A stretch of DNA of 64,000 bases, taken from the NCBI GenBank assembly GCA_945643635.1, contig CALZFC010000007.1, positions 784,501-848,500 of the forward strand, read 5' to 3'. The notes under the pieces were generated by a model. The model did no database searches and had not been told where the DNA came from. It was given only the letters and a program-made list of their open reading frames with translations. Within the stretch, counting starts at the first letter, position 1, and every line of letters begins with the position of its first letter. Position numbers and translations under genes: made by a program. This DNA is from Allodiplogaster sudhausi. Taxonomy: Eukaryota > Nematoda > Chromadorea > Rhabditida > Diplogasteridae. This document shows, one piece after another, positions 45,995 through 56,307 of this stretch.

Positions 45995-48900
45995 CTAAGG
46001 CATAGAATTGGACAGGGAATGAAGAGGTATACCATCAATGTTATACCAAGCAATAGTATTTTGATGGGTGCAAGAAAAAATTTGTGAAAACAGAAATGCT
46101 GCGTGTTCCTGCACAGCCGGCGGGTCACTCACCGGAGTGAAATCTTCCACTCTGAAGAGATCGTAATCTCGGATGCAGATCATTTCTTGCTGCAATGTTG
46201 CATAAAATCTCCTTCATGCTCTTATTCTCACTCGAAAAATTCTCTTTGATGTATTCCATTTTGCTGTGCCTTTACTCAAATAAAACATGAAACAAATTTC
46301 TTGACAACAATTTGTACAATATTCTACAATTGTATGCACATGCTCATATTCATTAAATTTTATAATATGCATATCTATGATCAAGAAAACAGCTTATGAC
46401 GTGAAATGAATGTTACCGGCTGTCTGAATCGATAGGCCAGAAAAAATGGGCTGTGAATTTTCCAGCTCTTCTCCGGCTAAAACACCCGCCGCCGCAAGAC
46501 TCGAGCGGAACCAAGCGCCAGTCATCTGAACGAATTCTTATTTCTTATTATTATTTTTTTAAATGAACGTTGTAGAGCTCGAATGTACATAACATTTTAA
46601 TAATGTTTTAAAATTATTTATCCTTTTCTTATTATTATGATTGCTTACCTCAATAGCAGCAACAAGATTGAGCGCGTGTCCAAGACGCGTCGGGTCCTGA
46701 CACGACTGTTCTTGGGTACGGTAGAGTGCGTCAAGGGCACAAACAATGGAAGAGGCTTCATTAGCTGCCAGAGAACGCACGGATTCACTACGAAGAGCGA
46801 CATTCGAATCTGAAGAGTGGAGATTACTCCGGGATATTTCCCTCTTTCTCACGCAATCTCCATCACATACTTGGCGACCAAAGAAGAAGCGCGAAGATGG
46901 CGGCAGTCTCCGCGTCCTCAGCTGCTCCAATCCGGTTTACAAGCGGCAGGCAGACGTCGCGGACGCGGCAAGCGGTGCTTAAAAATAGGTAACATAAAAA
47001 GCAGCATATAAAATTTTTTTTCATTTGCTCTAGAAAACAGACTAATCCCCTCTGATCTGCTTTTTCGCTGAAGCAATCCTTTAATTTTTGAAATATTTAA
47101 AATAGCCAATCAGAGCGGTTCGAGCAGGCACGTCGGTAATAAAATTATATTTTTTTTTATTCCTTCTAATGGCTTATGTAGCTAAGCACCCTATAAAGAT
47201 CCCAGGAAATTTCCAAAAACAGTTATTTTACATCCTAATTTTCACATCAGTTTAACATTTCATAAGCGTAAATCATGTTGTGTGCTAAATTGAAAAAAAA
47301 TTCTCATGGTCAGTCGAATAAAAAATCTCCTAGAAGTGCAAAACAAATCACTTTTAGGCTATATTTTTACTATTGGTTATGAAGCGCTAAGCCATCGAGA
47401 AGGGTACTTGAGTGTTACCTAATTGTGAAGATTTTTGACAACGCTTGGAATAAGTTGTTCCATAATCATTTAAAACGGAAATAAAACCAAGGTTGTCAAA
47501 ATCAAGAGTATCTACAATTTGAATTTTTTTTACAGTTTTTATATGTTTGGTGGTCTGAGCAGAAAAACATTGTATATCTTCATTTCTTATCATGTTCATC
47601 TATTGTCTTCATCCTTCTATACCTGATAACTGTTCAAGTACTAGAAACTTTTTTCCAAGGAAACTTTTTTGCTCAGTACAAGTGTTTGGACGCAAGTACG
47701 TAAGATTAAAATCAATCGTTCAACATTTCAATCCCCGACGCTTTTACTCGGCATGCAATTGGTTTTCTCCCCCTCACACACTTCACTCTTCTTCGCGTTC
47801 TCTGCATAATCGTTTTCATGAAAAGCAGATGGGTTTTCATCTTGCCGAGAGCTCCAAACAGTTTTTGTCGAAAACGTCGCAAAGCAGCTCACAATAGGAG
47901 AAATATGGTTGTGACCTTCCTATTATAAAATGTTTAGACGAATTGAACAGTGCAATAATCATCCAAAAATGTTAGCTCTAAAACGAGGTTTGGTCATTTT
48001 ATTACCTATGACCTATCATGAATGACAAACTTCATGTTAAAATATAGTAAAATGGGGACCGGATTTCTGAATGAATGACGTCTAACTAGGGGTAAAAAGG
48101 TCGCTCTTTAATGTTGTGTCTTCAGTTTTTTTAAATATATTGGTTTTATGCCACAAAAGCAATACTCCAAATGTTCACATACCAAAATGAAGATAATTGG
48201 TAAAAAAAAAGTCATTAGGTCCATTTTTGTGCGCCTTTCAACTCGGAATCAAATAAACAGTTCAAGACTAATACATGTTAACAACGAATAATGTCATTGT
48301 CATTTTAATTTTCCTCGGGTTTTCGGTGCTTATCCATGGTTAAATGACAGAAAAAATTTTGGAAACTTTTTTGGGAACTGTATACATAAGCCTTTCGAAG
48401 AAATAAAAATCTAAAAATTATTTTGCTACTGACATGCCCGTGATCGAGTCTCTCAGAATGAGTCTCTTAATCAATTAAATTTGTCGACGCAAACCTTGCA
48501 ATTTCGTTGCAGTTGCCGCAGCCAAAATATTCGTCTAGTCGATCAATCTGCAGCTGCACACAGTAGGAGGCGAAGATGCTGAATTAGAACGAAATTAATA
48601 GTATGTGTCTTATATGTATTTCAATGACAATTTAATGTTTGGATGTTTTTTCAAACAAATACACGAGTGGAATTGTACCGTTCGTTAGCCAGCTCGGGAA
48701 ACTCGCGCATCATGCGATTGAGGCTCTCGAGAAGCGCGCCATTCAGTGAAGCCTGGCGCAGAAGAGTCATCTGGAGTGGACGATTATTGATTATTACTTC
48801 AATTTTTGATATTTAATGATAAGTTAGTAGACCTGATCATCGGAGGAGAGAAAGCCAAACTCATCGAAGGTGGAGAGGCAGAACCAGTGGAGATGCGGAA

Positions 48901-50576
48901 GAGTCGCGTTGTAAATGCGAAAGAGCAGCTCTCCGGTTGCGGACTGTAAGTAATTATAACACAGTTTTCTTACGGTCATTATAAATCAATGTGAATTAAT
49001 GCAGAAACGGCGATTTGCCATATATTTAGAAAAACAAACAAAAACTGTAAATCACAAAAGAAAAGAAAACGAGAGGAAGCAAAGAAAAGCGCGTACCGGC
49101 CAATCGCACTTCTCAATTTCGCTTTGCTCGACCTCGAGGCGCCTGTCGCGAAGTTCTCTTAATGTTCGAAGAAAAAAATTGCTCATGCTTGAATATTTTT
49201 AATAAATACCACAGCATTGCATTAAAAATGTTAACTATAAAATTAATATCTATGTATATAAATAATTTAAAACCTATAATTTGCTTCCAGACGCTTGGCC
49301 GTCCTGAGAGCGGCACATTCGATGGTAGGTTGCTTTGCTTGTGAGTTGAAGAGTGAGGCATCCGAGAGAAGCATCGATTCGCTAGTTGAAGGTGATGCCT
49401 CCTTCAAAGATTTCATTGCTGATTTGTTTTGTTCCCTTTTTATTGATAATTTTTTTGAAATTAGTTTTCATACATCGTCCGATCCTGACAAAGAACAGTC
49501 GAGGCTCGGAGCACGGCGAAGAGCTCCTGAAGAAATGAACAGCTAACATGACGTGATTTGATGCTTGCAATATAAAAAAAAGCTAAAATAGAAGAGAAAA
49601 GAAAAGCTGACGTTCCGGGAGCATGCCAGCCTCGAAGCACTTGCGCAGCCGGCAGCTGCAGCACGGCCGGAGGTTGTCTATACTTGTCATTCTAACTGCC
49701 AATTCATAATCTCTATGATCTACAGCTTCTCTCACCGCTCGTGATGTTGCAATCCTGTTCTTGAACGCATTGATACGATCGATGCATGCGGATTGCGCGG
49801 CTGAAAATGGGAGTAATTCTTGCTTTTATTCTACGTTGCACATATATTCATTAGCGTCTAGCTTTAATATTCAAAAGGTTCCTTAGCCTTTAAAGGTAAC
49901 TTTTACAAATGTTAACCGAAAGAAAGTGGCACACGCTCGACAAGTAGTCGTTCCGTAGTTCTTGCCCATGCATCTTCTGCCGCATACCAGACAAGCGTGT
50001 TGCTATTCAATATTTAAATTAGATTTGAAATGATTATATTCTATAAGACAATTGTATACGAAACGCTTACCATGTCTTCAGAGAAGTGCGCAAACGACGC
50101 CGGTTCAACGGAAGCTTGCGTGATCTGTATAAATAATATCATACGGTTGATAGAAGATAAAAACTTGTAAGTTGTTAGTCAAGATTTCACAAATTTAGCA
50201 GAATCGGCTAATGTAAATCACTGAGACAAGCGAAAAGTGAAGGAAGTATTTTCTTCCGGTTGTTTAGTTGGACAAATTGGCCTGAGAAAGTCTCTTCAAC
50301 TTCTAGCTACTTCTATCTTTCCGCCAGATCGCCCGAGGCAACGCAAGAAATACCTCGGGCGAGTGAATGCACATTCTGCACATTGACCCGGAGAGTCCAG
50401 AATAGGGAATGTTCTTTGTTTTCCCACTTTCTCTCTGCAAGACTCAGTAACACTCCTGATCTAATCGTTATGAACAATCAGCTACATCACTGAACTTTAG
50501 GATCAAAATACCCAACTCTCTCCCAATCACTTTCTCGCTCGTGACTTTCATTACTTACCACGCCCTTCTTCAACAT
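45995..50576 (-). CDS. Nuclear hormone receptor 2 (nematode-type supplementary receptor)
   Basis: Predicted DNA-binding nuclear receptor. The first exon encodes MLKKGV at 50576-50559 (donor GTG|GTAAGT), then 50128-50047. The DNA-binding domain comes from exons near 50008-49920 (ACLVCGRRCMGKNYGTTTC then RACATFFR), 49800-49736 (RAIRMHRSYQCVQEQDCNIT) and 49682-49610 (DNLRPCCSCRLRKCFEAGM). Both fingers fit C-x2-C-x13-C-x2-C and C-x5-C-x9-C-x2-C. CRACATFF is the P-box style of nematode receptor expansions. Hinge exons lie near 49330-49290 and 49150-49098. The ligand-binding domain includes PHLHWFCLSTFDEFGFLSSD near 48940-48835, LLRQASLNGALLESLNRMM near 48775-48685, QLQIDRLDEYFGCG near 48560-48505, RDVCLPLVNRIGAAEDAE near 46980-46870, and exons near 46800-46650, 46525-46430 and 46195-46132. 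The last exon may read on to a stop at 45997-45995, or splice at CCG|GTGAGT to an exon I did not find. A 1.4 kb intron interrupts the domain. Confidence 0.85.
47150..48460. other. Large AT-rich intron inside nuclear receptor 2
   Basis: Far longer than neighbouring introns. Two open frames (47592-47897 plus, 101 codons; 47387-47599 minus, 70 codons) have protein-like composition but no family I recognise. It may be a decayed transposon, though no terminal repeats were seen. Confidence 0.4.
50329..50362. repeat. 10-base hairpin
   Basis: tcgcccgagg (50329-50338) and its exact complement (50353-50362) around a 14-base loop, upstream of the first DNA-binding exons of receptor 2 and within its first intron. 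Confidence 0.7.
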
Positions 50577-51589
50577 GTCGTATCAATCTTATCGAAAGAG
50601 ACAGGTGGCTAAAGTACAAATTAATTTCATTCAGTTCCAGAGAGTCCTGTAAATTGAAGTGCGCGGGACGCGGATGGGGATGGAGCTCTCCTGCATTATC
50701 TCGTCTGCGATCAAGCTACCTTTGCGCGAGAACGGCCGAAACTCCCCCACTGGCTGCTCGCAGTTTGGTGTGCACTTTCCTATTCACAGCCTTGTTAGCC
50801 TCACACATATCCAAGCTAGCATGCATTTACTATATTTCACAATCTTGCAGGTTGAAAATACTAAGACCAAAAGAATGTTGAAAATGTATGACGAAGGTTT
50901 CTGGCGGAAAGGAAAATGTACAGTCGTTTACACTTTTTTTAAAGAAATATATGTATCTCGAGACGAAAAATTCTGATATAAGGCTAATGAATGCTAGCAT
51001 AGATACATAAATACTCTTTGCAAAAAAAGGATCCGAGCAATCCTGGATCACAATTGTCAGTCAACCCAAGAGTGAACTACATACACTTCGAACTGATCTC
51101 ATAGTGAATCCGCCTCTTGGTTACAGAGCTGAGTGTCTTTTCGCCGAGCAGAGCAATGGAAAGAACTGATAACTTGAATTGGACCCGCTTTGTGGCCATT
51201 CGGTTCACCCTTTTGCACGGGAAGATCACGAAAATAGCTTGCACTTGTAAGATCAGCAGATGGTGCTCATGTTAGTTGCAATTTCAACGATGAATTAGAT
51301 TCGGGCGAGTAGAATTATGGCGAAAAGTAGGTGCCACATAAACTAAACAGCGAAATTTTGTATTAATATGTGCTAAATTGTTTAAATTCGAAATAAGGTC
51401 GAGTGAACTCGCAAGAGGCATGGCAGTCATAAGCGCATTTTCAGTACACACTTCAGATCTCGCTAAGAGCTGTTTGGTCTGTTCATTGTTCATCTTTTTC
51501 CTAACATTATCCGTTTGTATCAGAATAGATTGTCTAATTAATCATCTCGCTAGCCATCAATGATTATGCGCTTTCTCTCATAGATGGTT

Positions 51590-52110
51590 ATGGCTTCCTT
51601 CAGCATCTCTTCTCCGTCGCTGTAATTCGACTTGAGAATGGCTGCTTCCGCTGCTCCCGCCATCAGTAACCGAGCTCTCCTGTTTCGTAATTGTCAGATG
51701 TTTAGTTGTTTATGACATTCGTTAGTCTTTAAAAAAAATAAGACGATCAAGATCGTCTGGACGAAGAAGCACGTCTTCTACGAGACACTCGATACGACTC
51801 CCATTAGTGAAATGCGCTCCGAACTGCAGCCTTTGCTTCCCGCGGTTACTAAACATTAAAAATTTTATCTTTATTTACTGGATAAACTCTGAATCATTTA
51901 TAGAGGTTGGCCTGACTGAAGCGCATTTCGTTCGCACAAAGATGTTCGAGGCTCTCCAAAACGATGCAAAGTGGGAGAAGGTCGGATTTTTATTCACTAA
52001 TATTTCAACTAATTATCTTTCAACTGAACGATCTTGTTACGTTTGCGTACGCTGGCTTCAACCTCGAGAATGTCAATGTCTCGTTGCTCTCCCAGTATGC
52101 TCTTAATTTC
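51590..52110. other. Coding-like segments of uncertain strand
   Basis: Four blocks look coding on both strands. Minus reading: ILGEQRDIDILEVEASVRKR near 52090-52025, a block near 51985-51915, KQRLQFGAHFTNGSRIECLV then EDVLLRPDDLD near 51835-51745 (good tgtttag acceptor), and LLMAGAAEAAILKSNYSDGE near 51685-51595. Plus reading: MAASAAPAISNRALLF from 51638, IKIVWTKKHVFYETLDTTPI, LTEAHFVRTKMFEALQNDAK and LVTFAYAGFNLENVNVSLLS. A minus-strand echo of the RPDDLD block (SRPDDLDNARFL) occurs near 60150, where the codon change is synonymous on the minus strand. This leans slightly to minus. No family recognised. Confidence 0.4.
51741..51758. repeat. 18-base palindrome at a probable exon edge
   Basis: agacgatc-aa-gatcgtct. 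On the minus strand the first half is the end of the RPDDL-coding block, and the second half would be the start of the intron. Confidence 0.8.
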
Positions 52111-52517
52111 TTCTACTTAGAATGGCACAACATTTAATATCGGAATAGTATTACCTTTGATTGTTCCCTTGGAGGACGAGTCCAAGCCTGAGCTCGCGTC
52201 TCTACGCCGCCCCTCCCCGTAGCATTCCAGGAGGTCGTGGCATAGAGGGAGAAGAAGGCCAGGGAGGAGAAGGAGAAGGCAGGCACAAGTGCGGCTGCGG
52301 GCAACTAATCCAGGAAGAGTATTTCACACCATTAACCATAAGGCTTGCGATCCCAAGAAATATATTTTTTATAGTACCCTTTGAAGTCTTTATAATTCAC
52401 ATTTGAAAGCTGTATACTTAACTGTTTTTATTAGATGTCAGTAATGAACGCCTTTTTGTTAAACTTGTTCGTTCTCAATAAATCCGTTGAAAGCGTTAGG
52501 CTGGTCGGGATACTATG

Positions 52518-52551
52518 TTTTGCCAAATCACTGTAGACTAATTTGGCAAAA
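52518..52551. repeat. 11-base hairpin
   Basis: ttttgccaaat at 52518-52528 and atttggcaaaa at 52541-52551, with a 12-base loop, between genes. Confidence 0.75.
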
Positions 52552-52763
52552 TCACGGGTGCCCTGCGATCGCCCAAATCCACTTGTTCATATGCCATTGA
52601 TCCTAGTGCTTTCCATTAGCATACTCGCACGATAAGTTAATACATGATCATCTTAGTATGGTTAATAGACACTCCTTTTCAATTGCGTCCTTGAACCATC
52701 AAATCACAAACAACGCTTTATACATACATATAAAAAAAAAAGCTGGGGAGCCGAGGATTGGGG

Positions 52764-54153
52764 TCACTGGGCATTGGGCGTGGCTTGGGCAGGTGCGTTG
52801 GCAGGCTCGGCAGGCTTGGCCAGATCGATGGGTACAGCAGTGACCGACGTGATGGGAAGAGTGCCATCTGCGGGAGTGGGCGGGACGAGAGTCGGAGTGG
52901 GCGGGGCGAGTGGAGGGGCCATGGCTCGCCGCAGATGTTTCAATTGCCGAGACTGAAAGTTTATTTTAAAACATTCCGAATCAGGAGGCAAAGAATTTGA
53001 GACAAACTTGAAGGAAGCATCGAGCTACCGAAGCCCGAAAGAGCAGAGCTCCCAGCTGTGGAGAAGCTCGAGGCAGCGGTCACTGAATATTGGAGAACTG
53101 CTTAATTAACTTATCAATGATTAATTTAATATGGTTAATTCTTCAAATTAGAAAATGCACGCACTTTCGATCACTGAGCCGGAAGGAGAGGAAGTCGGGG
53201 TGGAAATGGGCTTCTCGGCGGAGCTCGGATTAATGATCGGAGCAGCCTCGGGTGCCTGGAAGTCGAGGGAAGGCTGCTTGGCCTCCGCAGGGGGCGGGGC
53301 CGGGCCAGAGGGAGCGGCAGAGGGGAAGGCGGGCAACGCGTGAGGAGCTGCTGAAGAAATAAGGATGATTAGATAGAAGAATCTCCAGCTAACGTACCAT
53401 TCTTCGTTGGCAGAGAAGCAACTTTCTCAGCCGGCTTCTGCTGCGATTCGCTCTTCGTCTCTTTCGAGTTGTCCTGTAATTTCATTACTTTGGTGTAAAA
53501 ATTTTATGCTGAGTATCACTTGTTGTCAAAATTTGAATAAAATATCTTCAACAGCGTTCTTTACAAATGAATAACATGCCTTCGGGAGGTCTTCAGAAGT
53601 GTTCTTGAGAAGGATCTTGATTTCCTTTTTGCGGGAGGGAAGGGTGCGACTGTCCTTTCGGCAGCTTCTCTCCTTTTCCTTTGTACTCTTCTCTCCTTTC
53701 TCTCCGCCTACCTTTCCCTTCTCCTTTCCACTCATCGCTGCCTTGGTGGATCGGTTGGACTTGCTTCCATCACTCTTTCCACTAACGACGACTCCGATCG
53801 GTGGTGGAGCTCTCTGAAAGAATAATAATTAAGCTCTTCATAATCACAATTTCGCAATCGACGATTTTAAACTGCGGACCTTGCTGGCATTCTTCCGATA
53901 AGCGCATTCCAAAGCGAAGCGGACGATCTGGAGAACGACGTAGAGAGAAACGCAGCCGGCGATTGCCGAGAGAATCAGGCTCAGGCAGTTCAGGGAGTCC
54001 AGGTACTCCTTCGAGAGCAACAATTCTTGCTTCCTAAAGTAATTGGTTTTACTTTTATATAGTTTAATTTTTATAAAGAAACCAGTAAGTATATGGAGGA
54101 ATTGTTCACAGTAAAGCGAAAGAATAAGAACTCAGGAGGAGTCGGGTCTGCCA
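52764..54153 (-). CDS. Single-pass membrane protein with Lys/Ser-rich and Pro/Ala-rich tail
   Basis: Unrecognised. Minus-strand exons lie near 54153-54105 (MADPTPPEF start, approximate), 54036-53880, 53816-53578, 53480-53397, 53345-53160, 53092-52990 and 52956-52764. The second exon has one hydrophobic helix (LSLILSAIAGCVSLYVVLQI) followed by RFALECAYRKNASK, so the chain probably crosses a membrane once with the tail inside by the positive-inside rule. The third is highly basic (GKEKGKVGGEKGEKSTKEKE ... PSRKKEIKILLKNTSEDLPK). The remaining exons are low-complexity Pro/Ala/Ser (AFPSAAPSGPAPPPAEAKQP; VPPTPADGTLPITSVTAVPI). The stop is at 52766-52764. Function unknown; tail composition suggests an unfolded cytoplasmic region. 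An earlier exon upstream of 54153 is possible. Confidence 0.55.
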
Positions 54154-54419
54154 TCTCTTCGTTTCGGAGAGAGGAAGCAACTGCCAGCCGCTCGCGGTGA
54201 TTGTAGATTGGAAGAATGAGTAGATTCTAGCGGAAAATGGCTGCTCATTGACATTGCACCTTCAAAATATTATTGATTTCAGTCACTAGCGTACCTTCGG
54301 CCCGGTCAATGATCATTGTCATTTCCCGATTTAAGAAAAAAAAATTTCATTCGATGTTCTGGCCGATTCATTTTCTTTTCTCTAGCAAATAAAAAAAAAT
54401 CCAAAAAAGAAATCGGACG

Positions 54420-54485
54420 CCAGCGAGCATCCGGACGCCAGCGAGCATCCGGATCGCAAGCGTGCATCCGAGGGCGCACCCAAGA
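54420..54485. repeat. Short direct repeat, about 20 bases, 2-3 copies
   Basis: cggacgccagcgagcatc repeats immediately, then a variant (cggatcgcaagcgtgcatc). It borders the satellite array. Confidence 0.8.
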
Positions 54486-54494
54486 GGCTACCTC

Positions 54495-55085
54495 AAACTT
54501 GGGTAATTAAACCGAATATTCGGTAATTAAACCGAATAAATAGACGGATTAATGAAAAACAATTAAAAACAACATGGGTGCGACCATGCGCGGACACCAC
54601 GGGTACGACTACGGACGGAAACCACAAAAAAATCACCTTAAACTTGGGTAATTAAACCGAATATTCGGTAATTAAACCGAATAAATAGACGGATTAATGC
54701 AAAACAATTAAAAACAACATGGGTGCGACCATGCGCGGACACCACGGGTACGACTACGGACGGAAACCACAAAAAAATCACCTTAAACTTGGGTAATTAA
54801 ACCGAATATTCGGTAATTAAACCGAATAAATAGACGGATTAATGCAAAACAATTAAAAACAATATGGGTGCGACCACGCGCGGACACTACGGGCGGAAAC
54901 CGCAAAAAAAATCACCTTAAACTTGGGTAATTAAACCGAATATTCGGTAATTAAACCGAATAAATAGACGGATTAATGCAAAACAATTAAAAACAACATG
55001 GGTGCGACCACGCGCGGACACCACGGGTACGACCACGGGCGAAAACCACAAAAAAAATCACCTTAAACTTGGGTAATTAAACCGA
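54495..55085. repeat. Satellite array, unit about 145 bases, four units plus a partial fifth
   Basis: Units start with aaacttgggtaattaaaccg at 54495, 54640, 54785, 54919 and 55065, giving spacings of 145, 145, 134 and 146. Each holds ggtaattaaaccgaatattc continuing into an inverted partner around the palindrome ccgaatattcgg, then a GC-rich half (gtgcgaccatgcgcggacac). The 134 unit lacks part of the GC-rich half. The unit's first 28 bases including gctacc also occur in the centre of the foldback at 8552-9689. Confidence 0.95.
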
Positions 55086-55293
55086 ATGAGTGAAAAAAGC
55101 CGAGGGTAGTCAAATGTTGCAGCAATCTATATCTGTCGCGTTTTTGACTACGCACCGGCTCGCTCGCTGGGTGCGAGACAGCATAGAGAGGGGAGAGAGT
55201 GCAGACGGCTAGAGAGCAGCCCCCTGCCCCAAAGCTCTCCTAGACCAATTAAACAGCCATCCAAACCATTCAGCGACCCTTTATAAGCTTAAG

Positions 55294-55632
55294 ATGAATT
55301 CTAATGACAATGCAATGTATGAGAAAGTTGTTCGTCTTTACGAGACGGTTCTTTCAAACCATAATTTGATGACATGGCTTATCTACCCTCGGAGATATCG
55401 CGGTATTTCGGAAACCGGCTCCTTTAAGTTACTTATCGAATGTTTTAAAGTACGACAAAATTACCAAAAATACTTCTCATCTTGGGGATTCCATATATGC
55501 AATCCGTTTCTCGATAGCAAGTCCTGTATTCGGTCAGCGATTCTCCAAAGGTCGCTCCTAACATTAAAATTTGCCTCTTTAATCGATCATAGTTTGAATA
55601 CCCGTAATAATTGGGAGATGAGACCCACATAG
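55294..55632 (+). CDS. Open frame of 112 codons, uncertain
   Basis: Uninterrupted from MNSNDNAMYEKVVRLYETVL to NNWEMRPT. Composition is protein-like (aromatic, mixed charge) but no family is recognised. It sits between the satellite and the hAT transposon, so a decayed mobile-element gene is as likely as a host gene. There is no splice evidence. Confidence 0.25.
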   Translation: MNSNDNAMYEKVVRLYETVLSNHNLMTWLIYPRRYRGISETGSFKLLIECFKVRQNYQKYFSSWGFHICNPFLDSKSCIRSAILQRSLLTLKFASLIDHSLNTRNNWEMRPT

Positions 55633-56307
55633 AAAGATGCAACGTGAAAAACTGCATCTAAAAAGTGGAATAATCAACCGGCGGAACTTGCCGATCAACT
55701 ACAGGCGAAAAAGTGCCCAAAAATTAATTTTCATTCCCACCGATCTACCAATCGATATATCGATTTAAGCTTTGTGGCTCCTAACTAAACATCATCTGGG
55801 CTATTCAGAACTATTTTTGTTATTTTTGTAGGTGCCTTAGAAAAAGAGATATTCCACCTCAAAGTGTCCCGAGTCGGCCCCCTGTTAGACGCCGGCGCCG
55901 GCGCCAACCAAATCTTCTGAAAAGCACCTAGGAAGGTAGCCAAGACTTCATCGATTCGAACAAGACCTCCCTTGTTATCATAGGCCTTTTCTTCTGCACA
56001 CAGGAAGCAATTTCCCGTAACCGGTAAATAATTTTTTAACGTTGTTTAATCTAAGAAGAGATTTTCTTTTCCCAGCATCCAGTTTCAGTTATGAAAAACA
56101 CATATCATTTTTTTCAGTGAAGGTGAAAGGTGCTGGTTATATTCAAAATAAAACTAATGTAGATCCCAACGTGATTCTAAACAAAACAAATAACGGAAAT
56201 TACTTATTCCACATTAAAAAAGTACACTTTTCAGAACGATGAACTTGCAATGTTCTGAAAGTTCTTATCAAAAGTACATATGAGAACCCTATAAAAGGGG
56301 CCGTGAG

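Noticed and set aside
54540..55040. Regular repeats considered as a CRISPR-like array
   Set aside because: Units of about 145 bases with no distinct short repeat plus unique spacer structure, in a eukaryotic context. It is a satellite.
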